NCBI RefSeq assembly: GCF_900129495.1
Contig: NZ_FQVX01000003.1
Coordinates: 1,054,001-1,118,000 of the forward strand
Direction: 5' to 3'
DNA length: 64,000 nt
Source of the DNA: Geodermatophilus nigrescens
GTDB taxonomy: Bacteria > Actinomycetota > Actinomycetes > Mycobacteriales > Geodermatophilaceae
Shown: in pieces, positions 33,058 through 43,217 of the stretch
Numbering within the stretch: the first letter of the stretch is position 1
How the letters are laid out: each line of letters begins with the position of its first letter
Program-made: the position numbers and the translations under genes
Notes under the pieces: generated by a model
The model's input: the letters and a program-made list of their open reading frames with translations, nothing else
Database searches by the model: none
Told to the model about the DNA's origin: nothing

Positions 33058-34124
33058 CGCCGGGCCATCTCCCACACCGAACCGGCGACGGCGAAGCCGC
33101 GCCGGGCGTACCAGTGCCGCGGCCAGTCGGCGGCGTCGGCCTCGAGCACGACCAGGTCGCACCCGGCGTCGGCGGCCAGCCGCACGAGGCGGGCGAGGAC
33201 GGCGTCGGCGGCGCCCCGCCCGCGGGCGGCGGGCTCGGTCTCCACGGCCTCGATCGCCGCCGTCGCGCCGTCGACCCGCAGCTGACCGGCGGCGACGACG
33301 CGGCCGCCGTCCCGGACCGCCACCTCGTGCACCGCCACGACGGTGCCGGTGAGCGGCTCGCGGCCGACGAGCTGGGCGACCACCTCGTCCCGGTCGGGCA
33401 GGCCGGCGGGCAGGTCGCGCCGCCAGGCCTCGGTGCGGAAGGCGCGCACCTGCGGCTCGGCCAGCACCTCCGCCCGCTCGCCGCCCGGCAGCGGCGGGTG
33501 GGTCGGGCGGGTCATGACCAGCAGCTCCGTGGCCTCCCAGCCGGAGGTGGCCAGCTCCGCGGCGACCGCCGCGGCGCCGGGCCAGGACAGCAGCGCGGCG
33601 GGCACGGACAGGTCCGCCGCGGCCGCGGCGACGGTGCCCGCGTCGACGGGGGAGCCGAGCAGCAGCCTGTTGTTGTCGTACGAGTGCGGGAAGCGCGGGT
33701 CGCGGACCGCCACGCCGCCGGGGACGTCGCGCACGTCGGGGGCCCGGCGCACCGGCAGGGACAGCGACAGGGCGAGCGCCCGGCCGAGCGCGTCGCCGGG
33801 CTCGGGCAGCACCGGCGGGACCGGCGGCCGGTGGGGCACGACGGCGACCACGGCCGACGTCGGCAGCGGCCCGTACAGGTGCGGGAAGCGCATGCCGCCG
33901 GGGTCGCCCGCGACGCCGGGCTCGTCCACGACGGGATCGGTCAGGCGGGCGGGGTCGACGACGAGCAGCACGAGGTCGCGGCGCCCCGGGAAGAGCCGCT
34001 GCGCCGGCAGGTGCACCTGCTCCGGCCGCGACAGGTGCACGAACGGCCCGGGCGGCCGCAGCGCACCGGCGTCGAGGGCGGCCCGCCACTCGCCGCTGGT
34101 GCACAGGTGGAGCAGGACGCTCAC
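33021..34124 (-). CDS. DUF952-GNAT fusion protein
   Basis: 367 residues in two modules. The first 110 match DUF952 (LLHLCTSGEWRAALDAGALR, then FVHLSRPEQV and RFPHLYGPLP). The C-terminal 150 are a GNAT acetyltransferase with the acetyl-CoA loop ETEPAARGRGAADAVLARL and a WYARRGF end. The middle (about 130-215) is not recognised. GTG 34124 forms a GTGA overlap with the ppk2 stop. Function unknown; an aminoacyl- or small-molecule acetyltransferase is possible. Confidence 0.85.
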   Translation of the reverse strand: MSVLLHLCTSGEWRAALDAGALRPPGPFVHLSRPEQVHLPAQRLFPGRRDLVLLVVDPARLTDPVVDEPGVAGDPGGMRFPHLYGPLPTSAVVAVVPHRPPVPPVLPEPGDALGRALALSLSLPVRRAPDVRDVPGGVAVRDPRFPHSYDNNRLLLGSPVDAGTVAAAAADLSVPAALLSWPGAAAVAAELATSGWEATELLVMTRPTHPPLPGGERAEVLAEPQVRAFRTEAWRRDLPAGLPDRDEVVAQLVGREPLTGTVVAVHEVAVRDGGRVVAAGQLRVDGATAAIEAVETEPAARGRGAADAVLARLVRLAADAGCDLVVLEADAADWPRHWYARRGFAVAGSVWEMARRQAGGATQASSR

Positions 34125-34882
34125 GGAGCGGGCGCGTCCGGGTCGATGCCGCGGGCGGCGAGCCCGGCCTCGATCGCCTCGCACACCGCCCGGACGACGG
34201 CGACGCGGGCGTGGCGCTTGTCGTCGGCGGGCACCACGGTCCAGCGCCCGCCGGGGTGGTCGGTGCGCTCGAGCATCTCCTCGACGGCGGCCTCGTAGGC
34301 GGCCCGCTTCTCCCGGTTGCGCCAGTCCTCGTCGGTGAGCTTCCAGGCGCGGTACGGGTCGGCGGCGCGGGACTCGAAGCGGCGCAGCTGCTCCTCGGGG
34401 GAGACGTGCAGCCAGAACTTCACCAGGATCGTGCCCTCGGCGGCCAGCGTGGTCTCCAGGTCGACGATCTCGCCGTAGGCCCGCTGCCACGCCTCGTCGG
34501 AGGCGAAGCCCTCCACCCGCTCGACCAGCACCCGGCCGTACCAGGTGCGGTCGAGCACGGCCATGCCGCCCCAGCCGGGCAGCACCGGCCAGAAGCGCCA
34601 CAGGAAGTGGTGCCGCTTCTCCGTGGGCGTGGGGGCGGCGAACTGGGCGACCCGCACGTGCCGGGGGTCGAGCTCGTCGACCAGCCGCTTGATCGCCCCG
34701 CCCTTGCCCGAGGCGTCCCAGCCCTCGAAGAGCACGCACACCGGCGGCCCGATCGGCCCGCCGAGCTGCCCGCCGAGGAACAGCCGCAGGTGCACCAGCC
34801 GTCGCTGCGCCTCGGCCAGCTGCTTGTTGCCGTCCTTCTTCGACAGCTCCAGGGTCAGGTCCACGTCGTCGAGTCGGCCCAC
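34121..34882 (-). CDS. ppk2: Polyphosphate kinase 2 family protein
   Basis: 253 residues: Walker A in FEGWDASGKGGAIKRL, Walker B and lid residues in AVLDRTWYGRVLVERVEGF, and the PTPTEKRHHFLWRFW segment typical of PPK2. It transfers phosphate between polyphosphate and nucleotides; class and preferred nucleotide are not readable. It is the middle gene of a minus-strand trio with a trmH-type methylase and the DUF952-GNAT gene. Confidence 0.93.
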   Translation of the reverse strand: MGRLDDVDLTLELSKKDGNKQLAEAQRRLVHLRLFLGGQLGGPIGPPVCVLFEGWDASGKGGAIKRLVDELDPRHVRVAQFAAPTPTEKRHHFLWRFWPVLPGWGGMAVLDRTWYGRVLVERVEGFASDEAWQRAYGEIVDLETTLAAEGTILVKFWLHVSPEEQLRRFESRAADPYRAWKLTDEDWRNREKRAAYEAAVEEMLERTDHPGGRWTVVPADDKRHARVAVVRAVCEAIEAGLAARGIDPDAPAP

Positions 34883-34919
34883 CCCGCCGAGGGTGGCGCA
34901 CCCGGCCCGGACGCGCGCG

Positions 34920-35567
34920 TCAGGGCAGCCGCGCGTGCCGGCGGACCCAGGCGTGCATGGCGATCCCGGCGGCCACGCCGGCGTTGATCGAGCGGGTGGA
35001 GCCGAACTGCGCGATGGACAGGACGGCGTCGGCCAGCCCGCGCGCCTCCGGCGAGAGCCCGGTGCCCTCCTGGCCGAACAGCAGCACGCACGCGCGCGGC
35101 AGCTCGGCGGTCTCCAGCGGCACGGCGCCGGGGAGGTTGTCGACGGCGAGCACCGGCAGGCCGGCCTCGCGCGCCCACGCGCCGAGGGCGACGGCGTCGG
35201 GGTGGTGGCGCACGTGCAGGTAGCGGTCGGTGACCATCGCCCCGCGGCGGTTCCAGCGCCTGCGGCCGACCACGTGCACCTCGGCGGCGAGGAAGGCGTT
35301 CGCCGTGCGCACGACCGTGCCGATGTTCAGGTCGTGCCGCCAGTTCTCGATGGCGACGTGGAAGGCGTGCCGGCGCGGGTCGAGGTCGGCGACGATCGCC
35401 TCGACCGTCCAGTAGCGGTACCGGTCGACGACGTTGCGCCGGTCGCCGTGCGCGAGCAGCTCGGGGTCGTAGCGCGGGTCCTCGGGCCACGGGCCCTCCC
35501 ACGGCCCGACGCCGACCGTGTCGAGCGGCCCCGCCGCCGCCGTCTCCCCATCCGTGGCCTCGGGCAC
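34920..35567 (-). CDS. TrmH/SpoU family RNA methyltransferase
   Basis: 215 residues with the SPOUT knot motifs: NIGTVVRTANAF (motif 1, Asn and Arg), VLLFGQEGTGLS (motif 2) and IAQFGSTRSINAGVAAGIAM (motif 3). It should 2'-O-methylate a tRNA or rRNA ribose. A TAGCGT element ends seven bases before the GTG, so the transcript may be leaderless. It is first in its operon. Confidence 0.9.
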   Translation of the reverse strand: MPEATDGETAAAGPLDTVGVGPWEGPWPEDPRYDPELLAHGDRRNVVDRYRYWTVEAIVADLDPRRHAFHVAIENWRHDLNIGTVVRTANAFLAAEVHVVGRRRWNRRGAMVTDRYLHVRHHPDAVALGAWAREAGLPVLAVDNLPGAVPLETAELPRACVLLFGQEGTGLSPEARGLADAVLSIAQFGSTRSINAGVAAGIAMHAWVRRHARLP

Positions 35568-35574
35568 CCGGGGG

Positions 35575-35580
35575 ACGCTA
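35575..35580 (-). promoter_or_regulatory. Candidate -10 element for a leaderless trmH-type mRNA
   Basis: The reverse strand reads TAGCGT, then seven bases, then the GTG start. There is no Shine-Dalgarno in the gap. Confidence 0.4.
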
Positions 35581-35673
35581 GCCCGGCCGCGCCTCCGCCT
35601 CCCGGGCGCCCTCGTCCGGCACCATCACTCCGACCTGTGAGCGGGGGATGACCATGAGTGACTGCGAGGTGGG

Positions 35674-36909
35674 ATGACGGCACAGCAGGACGACGAGGCG
35701 CCGGGCGCCGCCGCCGCGGCCGCGACCCCGTTCGTGGACGACGACGGCCTGATGCCCACGCAGGACCTGCGGGACCTGCTGCCCCTCTGGCTGGCCGCGG
35801 AGGACGACGCCCCTGTGGGGGATGGCGCCGCTGAGGACGAGGTCGGTGCTGAGACGCCGCTCGAGGAGGCCGCGGTCGGGGATCCCGTCGCGGAGCAGGC
35901 CACCGCCGACCCGGCCACGGTCGAGCCGGCCGCGGCGGAGGAGCCGTCAGACGAGGCGGTCCCGGTCGAGGCGGTCCCGGTCGCGGCCACGGTGGCCGTC
36001 GATGCGGAGCCCGGCCTCGACGAGCCCGCCGTCGGGGCGGTCGCCGCCGAGGAGCCTGCCGTCGGGGAGCCCGCTGACGAGGAGCCCGCTGACGAGGAGC
36101 CGGCGGCCGGGGAGGCGGTGGCCGAGGAGACCGTGGTCCTCGACGTCGCCGACGGCTTCGCGTACGCCGCCGACCTCGGCGCCGACCTCGACGCCGACGT
36201 GGACGAGCCCGACGACCCCGTCCGGACGTCCGCGGTGCCGGTGGTGGCGCCCCGGGTCGTCGTCGCCCCGCGGGTGCGACCGCGCCGCCGCACCGGCACG
36301 GCGGTGGCCCTGGGCCTGCTCGCCGCCGGCGGGATCACCGGCGCGGTGCTGCTGGCAGGCTCGGCGTCCGGCCCGGTGCCGACCTCCGCCGTCCAGGCCT
36401 CGCCGACGGCCACCGCGACCGCCACCGCCACGGCGACGCGCGCGCCGCGGCCCGTGCGCCCCGTCCTCCCGCCGCCGGTCCCCGCCGCCCCGACGACCGC
36501 CGTCGAGACCGCGGCGCCGCAGCCGGAGGCCGTCCCCGCGCCGGCGCCCGTGCTCGCCGCCGCGGCGACGAGGGCCCCGGCCGCGGTGGCGCCGCCCGCC
36601 GTCCCGCCGGCCGTCGTCCCGCAGGTGGTGCCCGTCCCGCCGCCGGTGGTGGTCCCGGCGCCCCCGCCGGAGCCGGCGCCGGTCCCGGTGGCCCTCCCGA
36701 CGTCGGCCCCGGTCCCCACGCCCACGCCGACGGCGACCCCGGAGCCGACGCCCAACGCGACGCCGACCCCCACCGCGACGCCGGAGCCGACCCCGACGGA
36801 GACGCCCGAGCCGACCCCCACGGAGACGCCGGAGCCGACCCCGACGGAGACGCCGGAGCCGTCGGCGACCCCGGAGCCGAGCGGGGACCCGGCCGCACCG
36901 CCCTCCTGA
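35674..36909 (+). CDS. Hypothetical membrane protein with acidic domain and Pro/Thr stalk
   Basis: 411 residues, no family recognised. A short ordered-looking start (FVDDDGLMPTQDLRDLLPLW) precedes about 160 Ala/Glu/Asp-rich residues with EPADEEPADEEPA repeats. Next come a basic cluster (RVRPRRR) and one membrane helix (about 209-230, VALGLLAAGGITGAVLLAG). The outside part is about 180 residues of Pro/Ala/Thr ending in EPTPTETP repeats, which looks like a wall-spanning stalk. Topology is likely N-in. A nine-codon upstream ORF overlaps its ATG. Confidence 0.7.
   Translation: MTAQQDDEAPGAAAAAATPFVDDDGLMPTQDLRDLLPLWLAAEDDAPVGDGAAEDEVGAETPLEEAAVGDPVAEQATADPATVEPAAAEEPSDEAVPVEAVPVAATVAVDAEPGLDEPAVGAVAAEEPAVGEPADEEPADEEPAAGEAVAEETVVLDVADGFAYAADLGADLDADVDEPDDPVRTSAVPVVAPRVVVAPRVRPRRRTGTAVALGLLAAGGITGAVLLAGSASGPVPTSAVQASPTATATATATATRAPRPVRPVLPPPVPAAPTTAVETAAPQPEAVPAPAPVLAAAATRAPAAVAPPAVPPAVVPQVVPVPPPVVVPAPPPEPAPVPVALPTSAPVPTPTPTATPEPTPNATPTPTATPEPTPTETPEPTPTETPEPTPTETPEPSATPEPSGDPAAPPS
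36784..36855 (+). repeat. Three 24-bp tandem repeats
   Basis: Units of GAGCCGACCCCGACGGAGAC plus four bases repeat three times with single-base changes and encode EPTPTETP. They lie in the stalk of the hypothetical membrane protein. Confidence 0.8.
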
Positions 36910-36972
36910 GCGAGCGACCTCACCCGCGGCGCGTCCCACGGCGCCGGGCGGGGTGGGACGATGGAGGGCGCC

Positions 36973-38154
36973 ATGACTGCCCTGCCCCTCGTCTTCGACG
37001 CCCCGCGCCGGGGGAAGCCGCCGCGCCACCTCGCCGACCTGACCCGGGAGGAGGCGCGCGCCGTCGTCGCCGACCTCGGGCAGCCGGCGTTCCGCGCCGA
37101 CCAGCTGGCCCGGCACTTCTTCCGCGGTGTCACCGACCCCGCGCAGATGACCGACGTCCCCGCGGCGGTCCGCGAGACGCTCAGCGAGGCGCTGCTGCCC
37201 GGCCTGCTGACCCCGGTGCGCACGCTCAGCGCCGACGGCGGCCGCACCCGCAAGACGCTGTGGCGGCTGCACGACGGCGCCCTGGTCGAGAGCGTGCTCA
37301 TGCGCTACCCCGACCGCGCCACCGTCTGCATCTCCAGCCAGGCCGGCTGCGGCATGGCCTGCCCTTTCTGCGCCACCGGCCAGAGCGGCCTGACCCGCAA
37401 CCTGTCGGCCGCCGAGATCATCGGCCAGGCGGTGGCGGCCTCGGCGGCGATGGCGAACGGCGAGGTCCCCGGCGGGCCGGGCCGGCTGTCCAACGTCGTC
37501 TTCATGGGCATGGGCGAGCCGCTGGCCAACTACCCGCGGGTGCGCGCCACGCTGCGCGCGCTGCTCGGCCAGGCGCCCTACGGCCTCGGCCTGTCGCAGC
37601 GGTCGGTCACCGTCTCCACGGTCGGCCTGGTGCCCGGCATCCGGAAGCTCACCGAGGAGGGGATGGCGGTGACCCTCGCGGTCAGCCTGCACGCCCCCGA
37701 CGACGAGCTGCGCGACACCCTCGTGCCGATCAACACCCGGTGGAAGGTCGCCGAGGTGGTCGAGGCCGCCGACGACTACGCCGCGCGCACCGGCCGCCGC
37801 TACTCGGTGGAGTACGCGCTCATCCGCGACGTCAACGACCAGCCCGAGCGGGCCGACCTGCTCGGCCGGCTGCTCGCCGGGAAGCTGGCGCACGTCAACC
37901 TCATCCCGCTCAACCCGACGCCGGGCAGCCCGTGGGACGCGAGCCCGCTGCCGGCGCAGCGGGAGTTCGTCGCGCGCCTGCGGGCGGCGGGCGTGCCGAC
38001 GACGGTCCGCGACACCCGCGGCCAGGACATCGACGGTGCCTGCGGCCAGCTCGCCGCCGCCGACCTCGGCGACGACGCCGGCGTGCCGACGGTCGCCACC
38101 CCCGCGCCCATGCTGGAGGCACCGGTGCCGCTGGGCGCCGAGGCCGACGCGTGA
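36973..38154 (+). CDS. rlmN: 23S rRNA (adenine-2503-C2)-methyltransferase RlmN
   Basis: 393 residues. The radical-SAM cluster motif is CGMACPFC, followed by [25 protein letters not shown] and the methyl-carrying Cys in [14 protein letters not shown]. It methylates A2503 of 23S rRNA and A37 of some tRNAs. ATG 36973 is preferred because GGAGGG precedes it by four bases; ATG 36961 would add four residues. Confidence 0.95.
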   Translation: MTALPLVFDAPRRGKPPRHLADLTREEARAVVADLGQPAFRADQLARHFFRGVTDPAQMTDVPAAVRETLSEALLPGLLTPVRTLSADGGRTRKTLWRLHDGALVESVLMRYPDRATVCISSQAGCGMACPFCATGQSGLTRNLSAAEIIGQAVAASAAMANGEVPGGPGRLSNVVFMGMGEPLANYPRVRATLRALLGQAPYGLGLSQRSVTVSTVGLVPGIRKLTEEGMAVTLAVSLHAPDDELRDTLVPINTRWKVAEVVEAADDYAARTGRRYSVEYALIRDVNDQPERADLLGRLLAGKLAHVNLIPLNPTPGSPWDASPLPAQREFVARLRAAGVPTTVRDTRGQDIDGACGQLAAADLGDDAGVPTVATPAPMLEAPVPLGAEADA

Positions 38155-38164
38155 GAGCCCCCGC

Positions 38165-38902
38165 GTGAGCGCCGGGACCGCCGAGGAGTCCGCGGCCGGG
38201 GAGCCCGCCGCGCTGCACGAGCACCACCACGGCGACGTCTCCGGCGGCTGGCTGCGCGCCGCCGTCTTCGGCGCCATGGACGGCCTGGTCACCAACACCG
38301 CGCTGGTCGCCGGCGTCGGCGGCGGGGGAGCGGCGCCGCGCACGATCGTGCTCACCGGCGTCGCCGGGCTGGTCGCCGGCGCGATCTCCATGGCGCTCGG
38401 CGAGTACACGTCGGTGAAGACGCAGAACGAGCAGCTCGACCTCGAGGTGGCCAAGGAGCGGCGCGAGCTCGAGCGGCACCCGCAGGAGGAGCTGCGCGAG
38501 CTGGTCGGGATGCTGCGCGACCGTGGCGTCGACGCGGACCTCGCCCACGAGGTCGCCGTCCAGCTGTCCCGGGACCCCGAGGTGGCGCTGCGGCTGCACG
38601 TCGTCGCCGAGCTCGGCGTCAGCCCCGAGGACCGCCCCTCACCCCGGACGGCGGCCGTCTCGTCGTTCCTGACGTTCTCCCTGGGCGCGGTGCTGCCGCT
38701 GCTGCCCTACCTCTTCGGGCTCTCGCTGCTGTGGGTGGCGCTGCTGTGCGGCGCGGTCGGCCTGGTGGCCGCCGGTGCGCTGTCGTCCCGCTTCACCCCG
38801 CGGCCGTGGTGGTACGCCGGGCTGCGCCAGCTGCTGTTCGGCGCGCTGGCCGCCGGGGCCACCTACCTGATCGGCGCCGCGATCGGGGTCACCGCCGCCT
38901 GA
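38165..38902 (+). CDS. VIT1/CCC1 family iron/manganese transporter
   Basis: 245 residues: HEHHHGDVSGGWLRAAVFGA then MDGLVTNTALVAGV, typical of the first helix. The cytoplasmic helical region contains EVAKERRELERHPQEELREL and the C-terminal half has three more membrane helices. The Glu-rich cytoplasmic domain and His-rich N-terminus suggest divalent iron or manganese export. It starts at GTG 38165, 10 bp after rlmN. Confidence 0.9.
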   Translation: MSAGTAEESAAGEPAALHEHHHGDVSGGWLRAAVFGAMDGLVTNTALVAGVGGGGAAPRTIVLTGVAGLVAGAISMALGEYTSVKTQNEQLDLEVAKERRELERHPQEELRELVGMLRDRGVDADLAHEVAVQLSRDPEVALRLHVVAELGVSPEDRPSPRTAAVSSFLTFSLGAVLPLLPYLFGLSLLWVALLCGAVGLVAAGALSSRFTPRPWWYAGLRQLLFGALAAGATYLIGAAIGVTAA

Positions 38903-38932
38903 GGCGGCCCCGACACGCGACGGCCCTGACAC

Positions 38933-38972
38933 GCGACGACCCGGCCCGGCGGGTGCCGGACCGGGTCGTCGC
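38933..38972. terminator. Bidirectional terminator between convergent genes
   Basis: Perfect 12-bp arms at 38933-38944 and 38961-38972, with further pairing in the loop. It lies between the VIT transporter stop and the DUF2631 stop. Confidence 0.7.
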
Positions 38973-38996
38973 GGGACGTCTCGGGGACTGCTGGCG

Positions 38997-39317
38997 CTAC
39001 GGGCGCCAGGCGGTGCGCTTGCGGCGGAGGTCCCACAGCAGCATCACGACGAGGCCCGCGGCGATGCCGAACAGCCACAGGTCCTCCATGCGGCCCTCGT
39101 GGTTGCCCCACGTGTAGGCGAGCATCGAGAGCACGGTGAGCCAGCCGGCGATCTGCGCCCACTTGCCGGAGCGGCCGTGCCAGCCCCAGTCCTCGGGGCG
39201 CTCCTCCTCGACCGGGTGCTCCCCGGCGCGGACGACGCCCTCCTCGCGGTTGGGCTGGTTGACGCGCGTGGTCAGCGCGTTGTCCTGACGGACCCCCGGG
39301 CCGTGGTGCTCGCTCAC
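38997..39317 (-). CDS. DUF2631 family membrane protein
   Basis: 106 residues with two membrane helices ([18 protein letters not shown] and [18 protein letters not shown]) and a soluble N-terminus containing [16 protein letters not shown]. It is an actinobacterial family of unknown role, often near dxr, as here. GTG 39317 follows AGGA at eight bases; ATG 39326 would add three residues. Confidence 0.8.
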   Translation of the reverse strand: MSEHHGPGVRQDNALTTRVNQPNREEGVVRAGEHPVEEERPEDWGWHGRSGKWAQIAGWLTVLSMLAYTWGNHEGRMEDLWLFGIAAGLVVMLLWDLRRKRTAWRP

Positions 39318-39390
39318 GGGCCCCATCCTGCCAGCCCCGCCCGGAGGCCACCGGTCGAGGTGGTGCGGCGCGTCGGGGAGGATGCGCCGT

Positions 39391-40593
39391 ATGAGCGAGC
39401 CGCGCGAGGTGACCGTGCTGGGCTCGACCGGGTCGATCGGCCGGCAGGCGATCGCGGTCGCCGAGCAGAACCCCGACCGGCTGCGGATCACGGCGCTGGC
39501 GGCCGGCGGGGGCGACGTCGCCCGGCTGGCCGAGCAGGCCCTCGCGCTCGGCGTGCGCACGGTGGCGGTGGCCCGGGCGACGGCGGCCCAGGACCTGCAG
39601 CTCGCCTTCTACGCGGCGGCGTCGCAGCGGGGCTGGGCGCGCGGGGAGTACGCGCTGCCGGAGATCCTCGCCGGGCCGCGCGCCGCCGAGGAGCTGGCCG
39701 CCCGCCCCGCCGACGTCGTCCTCAACGGCATCACCGGCTCGATCGGCTTGGGGCCGACGCTCTCCGCGCTCCGGTCCGGCAACACCGTCGCCCTGGCCAA
39801 CAAGGAGTCGCTGGTCGCCGGCGGCGAGCTGGTCACCGCGGCCGCCGCGCCCGGCCAGCTCGTGCCGGTCGACTCCGAGCACTCGGCCCTGGCGCAGTGC
39901 CTGCGCGGCGGGGACCGGGGAGAGGTCGCCCGGCTGGTGCTCACCGCCAGCGGGGGCCCCTTCCGCGGGCGCCGGGCCGCCGACCTCGCCGACGTCACGC
40001 CCGAGCAGGCGCTGGCGCACCCCACCTGGGACATGGGCCCGGTGGTGACGATCAACTCCGCGACCCTGGTCAACAAGGGCCTGGAGCTCATCGAGGCGCA
40101 CCTGCTCTTCGGCGTCCCCTACGCCGACATCGACGTCGTCGTGCACCCGCAGTCGATCGTGCACTCGATGGTGACCTTCGCCGACGGCGCGACCATCGCG
40201 CAGGCCAGCCCGCCGGACATGCGGCTGCCCATCGCGCTCGCGCTGGCCTGGCCCGACCGGCTGCCGCACGTGCAGCCGGCGCTGGACTGGTCGGCCGCGA
40301 GGACCTGGGAGTTCGCGCCGCTGGACGACGAGGCGTTCCCGGCGGTGCGCCTGGCGCGGGCCGCGGGGGAGGCCGGCGGCGTCGTCCCCGCGCTCTACAA
40401 CGCGGCCAACGAGGAGGCGGTCTCCGCCTTCCTGGGGGGACGGCTGCGTTTCCCGGACGTCGTGGGCCTCGTCGCGCGTACCCTCGACGACGCGCCGGAC
40501 CTCGGCGCCCCCACCTGCGTGGACGACGTGCTGGCCGCTGAGCGCTGGGCCCGGCAGCACGCCCGCGCCGCTCTCGCCGGAGGCCCGAGCTGA
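39391..40593 (+). CDS. dxr: 1-deoxy-D-xylulose 5-phosphate reductoisomerase
   Basis: 400 residues. The NADPH loop is [12 protein letters not shown]. Substrate and metal motifs are [23 protein letters not shown] and [11 protein letters not shown]. The conserved [18 protein letters not shown] segment is also present. First committed step of the MEP isoprenoid pathway. ATG 39391 follows GGGGAGG; ATG 39382 is too close to it. Its stop is overlapped by the CTG start of rseP. Confidence 0.97.
   Translation: MSEPREVTVLGSTGSIGRQAIAVAEQNPDRLRITALAAGGGDVARLAEQALALGVRTVAVARATAAQDLQLAFYAAASQRGWARGEYALPEILAGPRAAEELAARPADVVLNGITGSIGLGPTLSALRSGNTVALANKESLVAGGELVTAAAAPGQLVPVDSEHSALAQCLRGGDRGEVARLVLTASGGPFRGRRAADLADVTPEQALAHPTWDMGPVVTINSATLVNKGLELIEAHLLFGVPYADIDVVVHPQSIVHSMVTFADGATIAQASPPDMRLPIALALAWPDRLPHVQPALDWSAARTWEFAPLDDEAFPAVRLARAAGEAGGVVPALYNAANEEAVSAFLGGRLRFPDVVGLVARTLDDAPDLGAPTCVDDVLAAERWARQHARAALAGGPS
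40579..40583 (+). promoter_or_regulatory. Shine-Dalgarno that fixes the CTG start of rseP
   Basis: GGAGG, then a six-base spacer, then CTG 40590. It sits inside the dxr 3' end and supports initiation at a non-canonical codon. Confidence 0.6.
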
Positions 40594-41978
40594 GCATCGT
40601 CCTGACGGTCCTCGGGATCGTCGCGTTCTTCGTCGGCCTGCTCGCCTCGATCGCCTTCCACGAGTACGGCCACTTCTACTGGGCGCGGAAGTTCGGCATG
40701 CGCGTGCCGCAGTTCATGGTCGGCTTCGGCCCGACCGTGTTCTCCCGCCGCCGCGGCGAGACCGAGTACGGCGTCAAGGCCATCCCGCTCGGCGGCTACA
40801 TCCGCATCGTCGGCATGATCCCGCCCGCCGAGGAGAACGAGAGCACGCGGGCCACCCGCATGCGGACCTTCATCGCCGAGGTCCGCGGCCAGGCCCTCGA
40901 CGACGTCCTGCCCAGCGACGCCGGCCGGGTCTTCTACGCCAAGCCCTGGTGGCAGCGCGTCATCGTGATGTTCGCCGGGCCGTTCCACAACCTGGTGCTG
41001 GCCGCCGTGTTCTTCGCGGTGCTGCTCACCGCCATCGGCACCAACGTCATCACCACCCAGCTGGCCAGCGTGCCCGCGTGCGTGGTGCCGGCCGGCGCGG
41101 AGAGCATCGACGTCGCCGCCGAGCAGGACACCGACGTCTGCGGCATCCCGATCGTGACCAGCGGCGCCGACGCCGGGCAGCTGTGCGAGGAGGGCACCCC
41201 CGGCTGCGCGGAGCCGGTCGCCAGCCCCGCCGCCGAGGCGGGCCTGCAGCCCGGCGACACGATCGTCGCCATCGACGGGCGGACGCTGGACCCCACCGCC
41301 TACGACAGCTGGACGGCGGTGCAGCAGGCGATCCGCGGCTCGGAGGACGAGCCGCTGGCGCTCACCGTGGAGCGCGACGGCGAGACCCGCGAGCTCACCG
41401 TCACCCCGATCGAGAACGTCGTCGCCACCGACGACGGCGAGGGCACCATGACGGCCGGCTACCTCGGCGTCAGCCCGGTGTTCGGCTTCGCCCGCCAGTC
41501 CTTCTCCGACCTGCCCGGCTACTTCGGCATGGTCGTGTCGCAGTCGGTGCAGCGGCTCGTCGAGATCCCCGAGCGCGTCCCGCAGCTGTTCCGCGCCGCC
41601 TTCCTCGGCGAGGAGCGCGACGTCGACGGCCCGATCGGCGTCGTCGGCGTCGGGCGGATCTCCGGCGAGGTGTTCGCCATCGAGGAGTTCAGCGGCGCGC
41701 AGAAGCTGAGCTTCTTCCTCGGCCTGCTGGCCAGCGTCAACCTCGTGCTGTTCCTGTTCAACCTGCTGCCGATCTACCCGCTCGACGGCGGGCACGTCGC
41801 CGGCGCGCTGTACGAGAAGGCGCGCTCGGTGGTCGCCCGGTGGCGCGGCCGGCCGGACCCCGGGCCCTTCGACATCGCCCGGCTGATGCCCGTGGCCTAC
41901 GTCGTCGCCGGGTTGTTCATCGCGCTGTCGGGCCTGCTGCTCATCGCCGACGTCGTCAACCCGATCACACTGCAGTAG
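40590..41978 (+). CDS. rseP: Site-2 (RseP/Rip1-type) intramembrane zinc metalloprotease, probable CTG start
   Basis: 462 residues if read from CTG 40590. The zinc motif HEYGH (24-28) lies in the first membrane helix. A PDZ domain (about 200-270, with [17 protein letters not shown]) and the third-ligand motif [12 protein letters not shown] (near 390) follow. The first ATG in frame, 40698, lies after HEYGH and would give a dead enzyme. Between the last upstream stop (40539) and HEYGH there is no ATG, GTG or TTG, but CTG 40590 has GGAGG six bases upstream and a CTGA overlap with dxr. It cleaves membrane anti-sigma factors and similar substrates. Confidence 0.9.
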   Translation: MSIVLTVLGIVAFFVGLLASIAFHEYGHFYWARKFGMRVPQFMVGFGPTVFSRRRGETEYGVKAIPLGGYIRIVGMIPPAEENESTRATRMRTFIAEVRGQALDDVLPSDAGRVFYAKPWWQRVIVMFAGPFHNLVLAAVFFAVLLTAIGTNVITTQLASVPACVVPAGAESIDVAAEQDTDVCGIPIVTSGADAGQLCEEGTPGCAEPVASPAAEAGLQPGDTIVAIDGRTLDPTAYDSWTAVQQAIRGSEDEPLALTVERDGETRELTVTPIENVVATDDGEGTMTAGYLGVSPVFGFARQSFSDLPGYFGMVVSQSVQRLVEIPERVPQLFRAAFLGEERDVDGPIGVVGVGRISGEVFAIEEFSGAQKLSFFLGLLASVNLVLFLFNLLPIYPLDGGHVAGALYEKARSVVARWRGRPDPGPFDIARLMPVAYVVAGLFIALSGLLLIADVVNPITLQ

Positions 41979-42006
41979 CGCGCGGCGCCGACCTGCGGAG
42001 AACGGG

Positions 42007-42012
42007 GATACT
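42007..42012 (+). promoter_or_regulatory. Candidate -10 element close to the ispG start
   Basis: GATACT ends seven bases before the ATG, the distance expected for a leaderless mRNA. Confidence 0.35.
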
Positions 42013-42019
42013 CGGGGGC

Positions 42020-43183
<1,164 letters not shown>

Positions 43184-43217
43184 CGCGCCGCCCCGTCCGC
43201 CCTCCCCGGTCCCCTCC

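Noticed and set aside
35822-36976. Alternative plus-strand frame inside the stalk protein gene
   Set aside because: Arg/Ser/Pro-only composition typical of a shifted frame in a repeat-rich gene.
36200-38454. Long minus-strand frame opposite the stalk protein and rlmN
   Set aside because: Arg/Gly-rich mirror of the Pro/Thr repeats and of the radical-SAM gene; no start signal or domain.
40698-41978. rseP starting at the first in-frame ATG
   Set aside because: This would remove the HEYGH active site and the first membrane helix; the CTG at 40590 is better supported.
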